Shown here one piece after another: positions 40,075-49,072 of a DNA stretch of 64,000 nucleotides. The stretch is from Clostridiales bacterium (GTDB lineage Bacteria; Bacillota; Clostridia; Christensenellales; Aristaeellaceae). Position 1 is the first letter of the stretch; the number at the start of each line of letters is the position of its first letter. The stretch spans positions 186,001-250,000 of the forward strand of contig JAIKWZ010000006.1 in assembly GCA_024684375.1 (NCBI GenBank), written 5' to 3'. Under the pieces are notes generated by a model, which saw only the letters and a list, made by a program, of their open reading frames with translations, did not search any database and was not told the origin of the DNA. Both the position numbers and the translations under genes were made by a program.

Positions 40075-42724
40075 TCTGTCCGTACATGGTTCGGGCATCA
40101 CATCAAAGCAGTACAGATGTATTGCTGTTTTTACGGTATTCTTTGCCGTTTTTTCAACAGTCTTTGTTTTGCTGCTGCATTTAATCAATCGCGCACCCAT
40201 ATACGTGTACGACGGCTTTACACAGCACTATACTGTACTGTCCTATATCCGCCGGAGCTTTGAAGACCTTTTTGCCGGAAAAGGTCTTCATTTATTTGAT
40301 TTCAGCCTTGGTCAGGGGCTTGATGTGCTCACTACACTCACATATTACGGCGTGACTGATCCAATTAACCTGCTGGCTGCGTTTTTTCCTCAAAACAGCA
40401 TGGTCGCAGCATATTACGTTACTGAGCTTACTCGAACATATCTGACCGGACTAGCTTTTATTGCTTACATACGTTTTATAGGTGTTAAGAATGACAAGGC
40501 CGTTTTCTTCGCAGCTTTGATATTTACCTTTTGCAAGTACTCCACGTATATGCTGATCCGGCATCCGTATTTCGAGAACGGCTTGCTTTATCTGTGCCTG
40601 ATTTTGCTTGGAATTGAATTGATCCTTCAACAGCGCCGCTGGTTTGCTTTCGCTCTGTGTGTGGGGCTGATGCTGTGGGTAAACTTTTATTTTGCCTTCA
40701 TCAACACTGTGATCGCAATAATATATATTCTCGTCAGACTGCTGTTCAGATACAGACAGCGTCTGTTAAGGGGCTCCATCAAAGACGGTTTTACTCTTTT
40801 AGGTACTTATTTACTGGGTGTCCTGCTTTCAGGGGCAGTGTTCGTGCCAGTCCTGCTGGCGTTTAAAGACAACGGAAGGCTGGGTGAAGCCTCAGGATAC
40901 AATGGCTCCCTGCTGCACTACTCGCTCCTTCATTATTTAAACCTGTTCGCAAATGAGTTCAGTTATGCTCAACCGGGAACCTATCTGCCTCGAATCGCAC
41001 CTTTGTCGTTCTTTGCGCTGGTAATGATTCCTTTAAAACGTGACAAGACATCCAGGCAGATCATAGTCGCCCTGCTGCTTTGCACAACAGGGCTTTGCGT
41101 CCCGCTGTTCGGCAAACTCACGAACGGGCTGAGTTATGTTTCCGACCGATGGAGCTACGCGTTTTCACTGTTCCTGGCGCTGGGCTGCGCGCAGGGGCTC
41201 ACAGACCTGTTCGCTCCCGAAAACATAAAACCGAGAAGGCTTGCGTCACTGATCGCACTGGCATATGCCTTTGTGGCTGCCGCGCTCCACATTACTGTTT
41301 TGCACAGCAGCGCTGTCGCCCTGATCGACCCTGCCATCCTTGTCGTGACAGCGCTTGTCCTCTTTTTCTGGAAACCCTCCCGTTTCGTTTTTCCCGAAAG
41401 GGCTAAAACCGTATTCTGCGTCTCTCTGGCAGCCATGATTCTTTTCGGGGCTGTCGCTGACCTTACGCTCAACAGCTATTCCTCTACCGAGCTGATGCAC
41501 AGTGATGTTAACGCCGTTTACGAAAGCGAGACTGTCGCCGCAGACATTGATGATGAAGGAGTATACCGCGTAGATCAAAAAATACATCCCGATTCTCACG
41601 CTGCGCTGCAAGGATATCTTGGCACATCTTTTTACTGGAGTCTGCTCCCCTCACATATTACCGGATACTATTCTGCACTCGGTTTACCGTCCCAGCTTAT
41701 GCTGCACTGCCTGGTGGACATAGGTTCGGGAGCGGACATGAATGCCGTAGCCGGCGTCAAATACGCTTTGATCTCGCCAGAATACCCTAATATGTCTATC
41801 CCATACGGTTTTGAACGCGTTGAAGACATGGCAAGGCAGAACGAAGACTTTTTTGAAGTCTACAAAAACGATTATGCTGTTCCGTTAGGCTACACTTTTG
41901 ATTCTGCCATGTCGGAAAGCGAGTACTCAAGTCTGCCCGTGTATGCCAAAATGCAGGCTTTGACCAGCTGCGCCATAGCAGATGAAACAGGTCTGCCGGA
42001 GGCTGAGTTTTCCGATCTTGCTTATGAAATACCTTTTGAGATCGCATCAACCGATTCCGCTTTATTGCTAAGCAACTGTTTGCAGTTTGAAAAAGACGGC
42101 AGCATAGAAATAACGTATCGCGCCGAATCGGATTCGGAGACATGGCTTATTGTTGAAGAACCTGAAGTAGATTGCAAAACCGAATATGACGTTTACACTT
42201 ATTCACGCCGCTCGACCGGTGTCATTGAGCCCAGAAGTTCCAGTTTCTATTTCAAAAGGCCGGTTTTGGCCATCTGTCTTGGCCAGGCAGAAGGCCTTGC
42301 GACTACCACTGTTATCTGCCGCAATGATGCACGTTTTAGTTATTCATCAGTCAGACTCTTCTCCATACCTCTTGAAGCTTACAGAACGAGGGTGTCCAGG
42401 CTGCAGGCTGAGCCTCTTGAAGACATTTCTCTTTCCAACGACCACCTCAGCGGCAGGATCAGGGTTTCGGGCAGGCGTCTGCTTCAGGTGGCGATCCCTT
42501 ATTCAAAAGGCTGGACCTCGCGTGTCGACGGCGTTGAAACGCCTCTGTTCCGCAGCGGAGGCATGTACATGGGCGTGATCCTTAACGAAGGAGAGCATAC
42601 GCTTGAGCTTTCATATTTTACCCCCGGGCTTAAGACAGGTATCTTTATGACGCTGTCCGGTGCTGTGATCTGTGTTGTGATATTGTATATCTCAAACAGG
42701 CGGAAACGCAAACGCTCCTCCTGA
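40064..42724 (+). CDS. YfhO family membrane protein
   Basis: 886 residues from ATG 40064, inside the end of the MFS gene; the longer frame to 39977 is buried in that gene. The N-terminal half has about 12 membrane helices. 'APIYVYDGFTQHYTVLSYIRRSF' with its acidic site and 'FFPQNSMVAAYYVTELTRTYLTGLAFIAYIRFIG' are typical of YfhO. The C-terminal half is a large outside domain. YfhO-type proteins are GT-C fold glycosyltransferases that decorate lipoteichoic acid or other envelope polymers in Bacillota. Codon use looks like its neighbours. The gene ends before a terminator. Confidence 0.85.
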   Translation: MPADLSVHGSGITSKQYRCIAVFTVFFAVFSTVFVLLLHLINRAPIYVYDGFTQHYTVLSYIRRSFEDLFAGKGLHLFDFSLGQGLDVLTTLTYYGVTDPINLLAAFFPQNSMVAAYYVTELTRTYLTGLAFIAYIRFIGVKNDKAVFFAALIFTFCKYSTYMLIRHPYFENGLLYLCLILLGIELILQQRRWFAFALCVGLMLWVNFYFAFINTVIAIIYILVRLLFRYRQRLLRGSIKDGFTLLGTYLLGVLLSGAVFVPVLLAFKDNGRLGEASGYNGSLLHYSLLHYLNLFANEFSYAQPGTYLPRIAPLSFFALVMIPLKRDKTSRQIIVALLLCTTGLCVPLFGKLTNGLSYVSDRWSYAFSLFLALGCAQGLTDLFAPENIKPRRLASLIALAYAFVAAALHITVLHSSAVALIDPAILVVTALVLFFWKPSRFVFPERAKTVFCVSLAAMILFGAVADLTLNSYSSTELMHSDVNAVYESETVAADIDDEGVYRVDQKIHPDSHAALQGYLGTSFYWSLLPSHITGYYSALGLPSQLMLHCLVDIGSGADMNAVAGVKYALISPEYPNMSIPYGFERVEDMARQNEDFFEVYKNDYAVPLGYTFDSAMSESEYSSLPVYAKMQALTSCAIADETGLPEAEFSDLAYEIPFEIASTDSALLLSNCLQFEKDGSIEITYRAESDSETWLIVEEPEVDCKTEYDVYTYSRRSTGVIEPRSSSFYFKRPVLAICLGQAEGLATTTVICRNDARFSYSSVRLFSIPLEAYRTRVSRLQAEPLEDISLSNDHLSGRIRVSGRRLLQVAIPYSKGWTSRVDGVETPLFRSGGMYMGVILNEGEHTLELSYFTPGLKTGIFMTLSGAVICVVILYISNRRKRKRSS

Positions 42725-42740
42725 CATGGCATATACAAAC

Positions 42741-42774
42741 AAATGCACGGCTACAACGATGTGGCCGTGCATTT
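42741..42774. terminator. Intrinsic terminator between convergent genes
   Basis: AAATGCACGGC and GCCGTGCATTT form an 11-bp stem around a 12-nt loop, between yfhO-like and rluF-like genes. Confidence 0.75.
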
Positions 42775-42799
42775 ATCGTCATTTATCCCCCATATGGGT

Positions 42800-43516
42800 T
42801 TATCTGCCTATCTGCCGTTCCAGCTCTTTAAGCTCTGACGGAGAGAGATTTCTCCACTGGCCCAGTTTCAGGTTGCCGAGCCGTAAATGCATTATCCGTA
42901 TCCGCCTTAAGCTCCTGACTCGGTAACCAAGCGCCTCGCACATACGGCGTATCTGGCGGTTGAGACCCTGAGTCAGAACGATATTAAACGCCTTCTCTCC
43001 CTTTTTCATCAAACGGCACGGTAGAGTCTTCGTGCCCAGTATCTCTACGCCGCTTTCCATTTTTCTTATGAAATCAAGCGTGACAGGTTTGTCGACCACG
43101 ACTTCGTACTCTTTTTCGTGGCGTTCTGACGCTCTGAGTATCCGGTTGACTATGTCACCATCGTTGGTGAGCAGAAGCAATCCTTCGCTGTCCTTATCCA
43201 GCCTGCCTACAGGATATATCCTGTCGTCATGGTCGATAAACCTTATCACGCTGTTTTCTTCGTTAGGATCGGCAGTACAAACTATGCCTACGGGCTTGTT
43301 GAGCATAATGTATTTATGCTTGCCGGTCGGTTTTATGTTCTCGCCTTCTACGGTGACCTTCATGCCCGGCGTGACCCTGTCCCCCAGCTGCGCGGTAATG
43401 CCGTCTATCCTGACTCTTCCATCCTTGATCAGTCTGTCCGCCTCACGCCTGGAGCACCTGCCCGCGTCGGAAAGATATTTGTTGATTCGTACGCCCATTT
43501 CTTCGTCGAAACTCAT
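42800..43516 (-). CDS. 23S rRNA pseudouridine synthase (RluF/RsuA family)
   Basis: 238 residues from ATG 43516, behind GAGAGGT; the in-frame ATG at 43546 lies in the promoter. An N-terminal S4 RNA-binding domain ('VRINKYLSDAGRCSRREADRLIKDGRVRIDG') is followed by the catalytic region 'YPVGRLDKDSEGLLLLTNDG' with the nucleophilic Asp, and 'LTQGLNRQIRRMCEALGYRVRSLRRIRIMHLRL'. The form is closest to RluF, which modifies U2604 of 23S rRNA in E. coli. The exact site here is not proven. Confidence 0.9.
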   Translation of the reverse strand: MSFDEEMGVRINKYLSDAGRCSRREADRLIKDGRVRIDGITAQLGDRVTPGMKVTVEGENIKPTGKHKYIMLNKPVGIVCTADPNEENSVIRFIDHDDRIYPVGRLDKDSEGLLLLTNDGDIVNRILRASERHEKEYEVVVDKPVTLDFIRKMESGVEILGTKTLPCRLMKKGEKAFNIVLTQGLNRQIRRMCEALGYRVRSLRRIRIMHLRLGNLKLGQWRNLSPSELKELERQIGR

Positions 43517-43544
43517 TTTTGACCTCTCAGTGTTTGATACATTC

Positions 43545-43573
43545 ATTCTATCACAATTTCACGCTTTTGTCAG
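43545..43573 (-). promoter_or_regulatory. Promoter of the pseudouridine synthase gene
   Basis: Read leftward, CTGACA, a 17-bp spacer and TAGAAT, 28 bp before ATG 43516. It supports that start. Confidence 0.65.
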
Positions 43574-43602
43574 CGCGGTTTTGTAAAGCCTTGTTTACAG
43601 GC

Positions 43603-43631
43603 TTGAAATAGCCACCCAAAAATGCTATAAT
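43603..43631 (+). promoter_or_regulatory. Promoter of the DUF4342-cysS operon
   Basis: TTGAAA, a 17-bp spacer and a perfect TATAAT, 25 bp before the ATG at 43657. Confidence 0.8.
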
Positions 43632-43656
43632 CCTGCAGACTGGAGGACATTTTCTG

Positions 43657-44163
43657 ATGACACGACTTGAAATGGTTGAAAAGCTGCGCGAAAAAACCGG
43701 CGTCACATACGATGTTGCCCGTGAAGCGCTTGAAAAATGCGACTGGGACATGCTCGAAGCGCTGATCTCATTGCAGAAAAACGATGGCACTTACACAACA
43801 GTCAAAACCGCCGAGGAAGAAGCGCCCAAAACAAGAATAAACCACAAAACCACGGTTTCCGGCATTGGAGACAAGATCCGAACCGCGGTTAAGTGGATAG
43901 CTTCGCTTTTAAGCAAGGGCGAGCAAGTGCGTATAGAAGTCTCCCATGGCGACGAACCTTTCGCCAGCTTTTCTGCCACCACTACCATCCTGCTTTTACT
44001 CTTATTTTGGTATGTTCCGGTGGGCATGTTTCTTTTGGGCCTGTTCACAGGCCACAAGTTCCGCCTGACTTCGTCCTCTCCTGCAGGTATAGTTCTGAAT
44101 AACCTGTCGAATAAAGCCAGCGAAAAGGCTGAAGAAATCAAAGTGCAGCTTCACGAGGAATAG
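43657..44163 (+). CDS. UBA-like/DUF4342 domain protein
   Basis: 168 residues. Residues 1-45 look like a UBA/EF-Ts N-terminal-type helical bundle ('MVEKLREKTGVTYDVAREALEKCDWDMLEALISLQ'). The second half matches DUF4342: 'IRTAVKWIASLLSKGEQVRIEVSHGDEPFASFSATTTILLLLLFWYVPVGMFLLGLFTGHKF', with one membrane hairpin. A charged helical tail follows. It starts the transcript of cysS, 3 bp upstream. Function unknown; perhaps a membrane-anchored binding protein. Confidence 0.8.
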   Translation: MTRLEMVEKLREKTGVTYDVAREALEKCDWDMLEALISLQKNDGTYTTVKTAEEEAPKTRINHKTTVSGIGDKIRTAVKWIASLLSKGEQVRIEVSHGDEPFASFSATTTILLLLLFWYVPVGMFLLGLFTGHKFRLTSSSPAGIVLNNLSNKASEKAEEIKVQLHEE

Positions 44164-44166
44164 CAT

Positions 44167-45567
44167 ATGAAAATCTACAATACAATGACAAGGAAAAAAG
44201 AGGAATTTGTCCCTTTGACGCCCGGCAAAGTAGGTATCTATGCCTGCGGACCCACGGTGTACAATTTCTTCCATATCGGCAACGCCCGCCCCTTCATCGT
44301 GTTTGACGTGCTAAGGCGTTTTCTGCGCTATCAGGGGTACCAGGTCACGTTTGTCCAAAATTTCACTGACATAGACGACAAGCTTATCCGCCGCGCAGCG
44401 GAAGAAGGAACTACCGTACCCGAGATCGCCGAAAAGTACATTAAGGAGTATTATACTGACGCAGAGGGACTTGGGATCGAGAAAGCTGATGTGCATCCCC
44501 GCGCCACAAAGCATATCGGCGAGATCATCTCCATGATAAAAAAATTAGAAAAAAACGGCTACGCTTACAAGGCGGACAACGGGGATGTGTACTTCGACAC
44601 ACAGGCGTTCAAGTCCTACGGCCGTCTTTCCGGGCAGAATCTTGACGAAAGAGAAGCCGGCGCCCGTATTGAAGTGGACGACGTAAAAAAACACCCTTAC
44701 GACTTTGCTTTGTGGAAAGCTCAGAAACCCGGAGAGCCTGCATGGAACAGCCCTTGGGGTATGGGCCGGCCCGGCTGGCATATCGAGTGTTCCGCAATGA
44801 GCACCAAGTATCTGGGTGATACATTCGATATCCATTGCGGCGGTGTCGACCTTATCTTTCCCCACCATGAGAACGAGATCGCCCAAAGCGAATGCGCTAC
44901 CGGCAAGCCCTTCGCCAGATACTGGATGCACAACGGGCACATCAACGTAGACAACCGAAAGATGAGCAAATCCCTTGGCAACTTCTTGCTGGTCAGGGAC
45001 ATTTCCAGGGAGTTCGACCTGGAAGTAGTTCGCATGTTCATGCTTTCCGCACATTACAGAAGCCCTATCAACTACTCCCACGACCTGCTTTTGCAGGCTC
45101 AGGCGTCGCTGGACAGGCTTTACACCGCCCGCAATTCGGCGCTGTTTGCCCTGGAGCACGCTGTAGACAGAGAGTTGAATGAGACTGAAAACGCCTTTCT
45201 TCAGCGCTGCGACGCTGCCGTGTCCGCCTTTGACGAAGCCATGAACGATGACTTGAACACCGCTGACGCGATAGGCGCCATATTCGACTTTGTGCGCGAG
45301 TTGAACGTTATCTCATCCTCGAAATCTCCCGCCAAGGCTGCCCTTGCCAAGGGCGTCGAAACATTAAAACGCCTGACTGACGTATTGGGGCTGCTCACTA
45401 AAGAAGCTGATATTGTCCCGGAAGAAGTCAAGCAGTTGGTCGCCGCACGCACGCAGGCGAAAAAGGACAAGGATTTCGCTCTTGCTGACAGCTTAAGGCA
45501 GCAGGTGCTTGATCTGGGTTTCATCATCGAGGACACACCCAGTGGGGCAAAAATCAAGAAAGCATAA
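44167..45567 (+). CDS. cysS: Cysteinyl-tRNA synthetase
   Basis: Charges tRNA-Cys. The 466-residue length is usual. The zinc site begins with Cys in '[11 protein letters not shown]' near 28, the HIGH motif is 'FHIGNARP', '[17 protein letters not shown]' supplies further zinc ligands, and the KMSKS loop is '[12 protein letters not shown]' near 265. The C-terminal helical anticodon-binding domain is complete. GAGGAATAG upstream is the ribosome binding site, shared with the end of the preceding gene. Confidence 0.96.
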   Translation: MKIYNTMTRKKEEFVPLTPGKVGIYACGPTVYNFFHIGNARPFIVFDVLRRFLRYQGYQVTFVQNFTDIDDKLIRRAAEEGTTVPEIAEKYIKEYYTDAEGLGIEKADVHPRATKHIGEIISMIKKLEKNGYAYKADNGDVYFDTQAFKSYGRLSGQNLDEREAGARIEVDDVKKHPYDFALWKAQKPGEPAWNSPWGMGRPGWHIECSAMSTKYLGDTFDIHCGGVDLIFPHHENEIAQSECATGKPFARYWMHNGHINVDNRKMSKSLGNFLLVRDISREFDLEVVRMFMLSAHYRSPINYSHDLLLQAQASLDRLYTARNSALFALEHAVDRELNETENAFLQRCDAAVSAFDEAMNDDLNTADAIGAIFDFVRELNVISSSKSPAKAALAKGVETLKRLTDVLGLLTKEADIVPEEVKQLVAARTQAKKDKDFALADSLRQQVLDLGFIIEDTPSGAKIKKA

Positions 45568-45599
45568 AAAACAGCGGGGAGCATCCCCGCTGTTTTTTA
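45567..45599. terminator. Intrinsic terminator between convergent genes
   Basis: AAAACAGCGGGGA and TCCCCGCTGTTTT form a 13-bp stem around GCA with A and T runs on both sides. Confidence 0.9.
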
Positions 45600-45605
45600 C
45601 TGTTT

Positions 45606-46175
45606 CTATTTGAACATTTCAATCATCAATTCGCCCGGGAACTGCAGCGTTTCTATCCTGCCGAGAATATACTCCTCTGAAAAATCCTGAAGCACAGTTT
45701 TGTCGCTCATGAACATGGCGCTCTCCCAGCTGCCGTCTGCGTGAAGATAGCACATGCAGATGTGAAAATCGTACATAAGCCACACGACCACACCGTTTTC
45801 AGACTCCACGCCGCTGTTGCCGCCCTGCTGGGTCAGAGCGTATGACGCAGCAGCGTAGTCTTTGCTGAACTGACTGTTGACGAACAGAGCAACCTCTGCC
45901 AGCGCACAAGCCTTTTCAGAAGCGAAAGCGTCCAGCGCCTCCGCCTGTTGAGCGGAAAGTGTGATTATCGCGCCGCCTCTCAGTTCGGCAGGATCCAGTT
46001 TCGTGAAATCCCAGTTAGGGCCATTATATGTGACCTGATTTTCCACCGCACAGTCGACTGTCATCTGCACCGTCTCCAATGCAAACGTTTTGTACTGTTC
46101 TTGTGCGTTCGGCTCGCCATGAGCAAACGCAGCCAGCATGCACAGGCACACTAACGCGCATAATAGTCTTTTCAT
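45606..46175 (-). CDS. Secreted protein of unknown function
   Basis: 189 residues. Signal peptide MKRLLCALVCLCMLAAFAHG with likely cleavage near residue 20. The mature part is acidic, with 'TVQMTVDCAVENQVTYNGPNWDFTKLD' and 'VVVWLMYDFHICMCYLHADGSWESAMFM'. No domain is recognised. AGGAGGAATAAT precedes the ATG at 46175. It lies 35 bp downstream of the pckA terminator and shares the terminator at 45567 with cysS. No promoter of its own was clear. Similar in layout to the secreted protein at 6990-7598 but not evidently homologous. Confidence 0.65.
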   Translation of the reverse strand: MKRLLCALVCLCMLAAFAHGEPNAQEQYKTFALETVQMTVDCAVENQVTYNGPNWDFTKLDPAELRGGAIITLSAQQAEALDAFASEKACALAEVALFVNSQFSKDYAAASYALTQQGGNSGVESENGVVVWLMYDFHICMCYLHADGSWESAMFMSDKTVLQDFSEEYILGRIETLQFPGELMIEMFK

Positions 46176-46209
46176 ATTATTCCTCCTTTTTATATTGATC
46201 CTTAATGAT

Positions 46210-46241
46210 AAACTCCCCCATTCGGCTGAATGAGGGAGTTT
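46210..46241 (-). terminator. pckA terminator
   Basis: Read leftward, AACTCCCTCATTC and GAATGGGGGAGTT pair over 13 positions (one U-G), followed by TATC. The same bases read rightward have one mismatch, so it suits the leftward gene better. Confidence 0.78.
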
Positions 46242-46251
46242 GAATATCGAA

Positions 46252-47868
46252 TTACAGCTGAGGACCAGCGGGAACCAGCGCTTTGCCTGCTTCGTTGCCT
46301 TCGTACTTGGCGAAGTTCTTGATGAAGCGTCCGGCCAGGTCTTTGGCTTTCTCTTCCCACTTGGAAGGATCAGCGTAGGTGTCCCTGGGATCCAGTATGC
46401 CGGTGTCCACGCCGTTGAGTTGAGTGGGAACTTCGAAATTGAAGTAAGGTATCTTCTTGGTGGGCGCGTTCAGAATGTCTCCGTTAAGGATGGCGTCGAT
46501 AATGCCGCGGGTGTCCTTGATGGAGATACGCTTGCCGGTGCCGTTCCAGCCGGTGTTCACAAGGTAAGCCTTGGCGCCGGAAACCTTCATCTTCTTGACC
46601 AGCTCTTCGGCGTACTTGGTGGGATGCAGTTCAAGGAAAGCCTGGCCGAAGCACGCGGAGAAGGTGGGCGTGGGCTCGGTGATGCCGCGCTCGGTGCCCG
46701 CCAGCTTGGCAGTGAAGCCGGACAGGAAGTAGTACTGGGTCTGTTCGGGAGTCAGGATGCTCACAGGAGGCAGCACGCCGAAAGCGTCCGCAGACAGGAA
46801 GATCACGTTCTTGGCAGCGGGGCCGGCAGAGATGGGCCTCACGTTCTTGACTATCTTCTCAATATGTTCGATAGGATAGCTCACGCGGGTGTTCTCTGTG
46901 ACGGATTTATCAGCGAAGTCGATCTTGCCGTTCTCGTCCACGGTCACGTTTTCCAGCAGCGCGTCGCGGCGTATGGCATTATAGATATCAGGCTCGGAAT
47001 CCTTATCCAGGTTGATTACCTTGGCATAGCAGCCGCCCTCGAAGTTGAAAACGCCGTTGTCATCCCAGCCGTGCTCGTCGTCGCCGATAAGCAGGCGTTT
47101 GGGGTCGGTGGACAGGGTAGTTTTGCCTGTGCCGGAAAGGCCGAAGAATACCGCGGTGTTCTCGCCCTGCATATCGGTGTTGGCGGAGCAGTGCATGGAG
47201 GCGATCCCCTTAAGGGGCAGGTAGTAGTTCATCATGGAGAACATGCCCTTCTTCATTTCGCCGCCATACCAGGTGTTAAGAATAACCTGCTCACGGGAAG
47301 TGACGTTGAATGCCACGACGGTCTCGCTGTTAAGGCCCAGCTCCTTATAATTGGTGCACTTGGCCTTGGAAGCAGTGTAGACCACGAAGTCAGGAGTAAA
47401 GGAAGCCAGCTCCTCTTCAGTGGGCTTAATGAACATGTTGCGCACGAAATGCGCCTGCCATGCCACTTCCATGATAAAGCGTACTGCCATACGGATATCC
47501 TTGTTGGCGCCGCAGAACGCATCGATCACGTAAAGCTTCTTGCCGCCGGAGAGCTCGTTTTTGGCCAGCTGCTTTACTGCCTCCCAGGTCTGCTCGGTCA
47601 TGGGGTGGTTGTCGTTTTTATACTCGTCGCTGGTCCACCACACGGTGTCCTTGGAGTTCTCATCCATCACGATGTACTTGTCCTTGGGAGAACGGCCGGT
47701 GTAGATGCCGGTCATAACGTTGATAGCGTTAAGCTCGGTAAGCGTGCCCACTTCGTAGCCGGTAAGGCCCTTCTGGGTCTCGTCCTCAAACAGCTGTTCG
47801 TAAGAGGGATTGTACACGATTTCAGTAGTCCCGGTAATGCCGTACCTGGTCAGGTCGATTTTGGCCAT
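46252..47868 (-). CDS. pckA: Phosphoenolpyruvate carboxykinase (ATP)
   Basis: Interconverts oxaloacetate and PEP with ATP. 538 residues. '[15 protein letters not shown]' near 53, the substrate site '[45 protein letters not shown]' with the kinase-1a P-loop near 240 and the Asp-Asp metal motif, and '[12 protein letters not shown]' near 317 are all intact. In fermentative Clostridia this enzyme can run toward oxaloacetate (anaplerosis, succinate or propionate routes). The long frame on the opposite strand is its shadow. It has its own promoter and terminator. Confidence 0.96.
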   Translation of the reverse strand: MAKIDLTRYGITGTTEIVYNPSYEQLFEDETQKGLTGYEVGTLTELNAINVMTGIYTGRSPKDKYIVMDENSKDTVWWTSDEYKNDNHPMTEQTWEAVKQLAKNELSGGKKLYVIDAFCGANKDIRMAVRFIMEVAWQAHFVRNMFIKPTEEELASFTPDFVVYTASKAKCTNYKELGLNSETVVAFNVTSREQVILNTWYGGEMKKGMFSMMNYYLPLKGIASMHCSANTDMQGENTAVFFGLSGTGKTTLSTDPKRLLIGDDEHGWDDNGVFNFEGGCYAKVINLDKDSEPDIYNAIRRDALLENVTVDENGKIDFADKSVTENTRVSYPIEHIEKIVKNVRPISAGPAAKNVIFLSADAFGVLPPVSILTPEQTQYYFLSGFTAKLAGTERGITEPTPTFSACFGQAFLELHPTKYAEELVKKMKVSGAKAYLVNTGWNGTGKRISIKDTRGIIDAILNGDILNAPTKKIPYFNFEVPTQLNGVDTGILDPRDTYADPSKWEEKAKDLAGRFIKNFAKYEGNEAGKALVPAGPQL

Positions 47869-47925
47869 TTGAAATACCTCTTTCTTTCAAAGTGCGCGTA
47901 AGGATTGCGCCATTTTCCGTGTAAT

Positions 47926-47953
47926 ATCATAACACAAAGGGAAAATAAATCAA
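47926..47953 (-). promoter_or_regulatory. pckA promoter
   Basis: Read leftward, TTGATT, a 16-bp spacer and TATGAT, 58 bp before the pckA ATG. Confidence 0.65.
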
Positions 47954-48023
47954 TGTTTTTACTGTTAAAAGGTTTGGGCTGTTAGGCTAAATTTTGGGCA
48001 GAGGCCGATATTTGTCCTTATTT

Positions 48024-48042
48024 AGGGACGTTTTTTGTCCCT
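48024..48042. repeat. Inverted repeat upstream of the ABC transporter operon
   Basis: AGGGAC and GTCCCT separated by GTTTTTT, with a third copy GTCC at 48014. It lies 39 bp before the -35 of the operon promoter. It could be an operator. The sequence does not match a Fur/Zur box. Confidence 0.35.
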
Positions 48043-48080
48043 CACAAGGCCGAATTAAGAAAGATTAAGCCTCCTGCCTC

Positions 48081-48108
48081 TTGCGTTTTGTTTTTGAAGT
48101 GATATAAT
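48081..48108 (+). promoter_or_regulatory. Promoter of the ABC transporter operon
   Basis: TTGCGT, a 16-bp spacer and a perfect TATAAT, 20 bp before ATG 48129. Confidence 0.7.
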
Positions 48109-48128
48109 TTCGGAACAGTGAGGCGAAC

Positions 48129-48377
48129 ATGAACAGAAAACATCTAAAAATCGCAGCTATAATTCTGGCAGTATGCGTAACGCTGTCCTTTGTTCATGTA
48201 TGCCTCTGCCAGGAAGAAAGCTGCCCCCTGTGCGCTGCTATACGCACGTTTTCGTGGATATGCGTATGCGCTTTTATCGCATATGTCAGCGTCGCAAGTC
48301 GATATGTCTGTGTCTTGCGTTCCATTTTTTTCAGCTATTTATCCCTCTTCAGGCTTAAAACCCTTCTGCGCTGTTGA
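48129..48377 (+). CDS. Cys-rich small membrane protein at the head of an ABC operon
   Basis: 82 residues, ribosome binding site GAGGCG. An N-terminal membrane segment (about residues 7-24) is followed by 'CLCQEESCPLCAAI', a second hydrophobic stretch and a basic tail. Nine of 82 residues are Cys, including a CPLC pair facing the outside if the first helix is an uncleaved anchor. From memory, short proteins with a central 'C..CP.C' motif accompany zinc uptake genes in several Bacillota. That, with the His-rich permease downstream, suggests metal handling (inference). Its end is 44 bp before the ATPase gene start. Confidence 0.6.
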   Translation: MNRKHLKIAAIILAVCVTLSFVHVCLCQEESCPLCAAIRTFSWICVCAFIAYVSVASRYVCVLRSIFFSYLSLFRLKTLLRC

Positions 48378-48421
48378 TATTCTCCTTTCATAAATACCTT
48401 AAAAAACTGAAAGGAGCAAAT

Positions 48422-49072
48422 ATGATAACACTAGACGGCGTAAGTGTACGTTTCGGTGCGTACACTCAGATCGATTACAAACAGCTTCTATTTGAGTCCG
48501 GGCAGAGCGTAGCCATTCTGGGCGGCTCGGGCTGCGGCAAAAGCACACTTTTAAACCTTATATCAGGTATCATTTCTCCCTTATGCGGTGATATCACTGT
48601 AGACGGGACTGTGATCTCATCTCTTTCCCAAGCTCAAAAAGATGCGTTCAGGATCCGCAATATCGGCTTCATTTTTCAGGATTTCAAGCTGCTGGAAAAG
48701 ATGAGCGTCGAAGACAACCTGAACGTTCTGTCACTGGAAGGCGTTAACGTGAAAGACTCCGGACAAATACTTGCCAAGCTTGGGATCGCTCATAAGCTTA
48801 AAGCACGCGCCTCCACCCTGTCAGGAGGGGAAAAGCAGCGTGTGGCCATCGCCCGCGCGCTGGTCAAGCACCCATCCATTGTTTTGGCAGATGAACCTAC
48901 AGGCAACCTGAATTACGCCATAGGCGAACAGGTCATCATTCAGCTGCTGGACGCATGCAAGGGCAAAACGCTTTTATGCGTGACCCACGATGAAAGGCTG
49001 TGCCCCATGTTCGATCGGGTGCTCCGCCTGGAGGAGTATGCTTCGATAAAGGAGGCGAATATACATGCTTAA
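48422..49072 (+). CDS. ABC transporter ATP-binding protein (LolD/MacB type)
   Basis: 216 residues from ATG 48422, behind AAAGGAG. Walker A '[12 protein letters not shown]' near 41, Q-loop '[12 protein letters not shown]', signature '[15 protein letters not shown]', Walker B '[13 protein letters not shown]', H-loop '[10 protein letters not shown]'. The 'ADEPTGNLD'-like end and the short length place it in the LolD/FtsE/MacB group that powers FtsX-like permeases by mechanotransmission. It overlaps the permease gene by 8 nt. Confidence 0.92.
   Translation: MITLDGVSVRFGAYTQIDYKQLLFESGQSVAILGGSGCGKSTLLNLISGIISPLCGDITVDGTVISSLSQAQKDAFRIRNIGFIFQDFKLLEKMSVEDNLNVLSLEGVNVKDSGQILAKLGIAHKLKARASTLSGGEKQRVAIARALVKHPSIVLADEPTGNLNYAIGEQVIIQLLDACKGKTLLCVTHDERLCPMFDRVLRLEEYASIKEANIHA

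Noticed and set aside
46240-47901. 553-residue open frame opposite pckA
   Set aside because: It is an antisense shadow of pckA, whose protein matches its family along its whole length; the shadow has no known motif.
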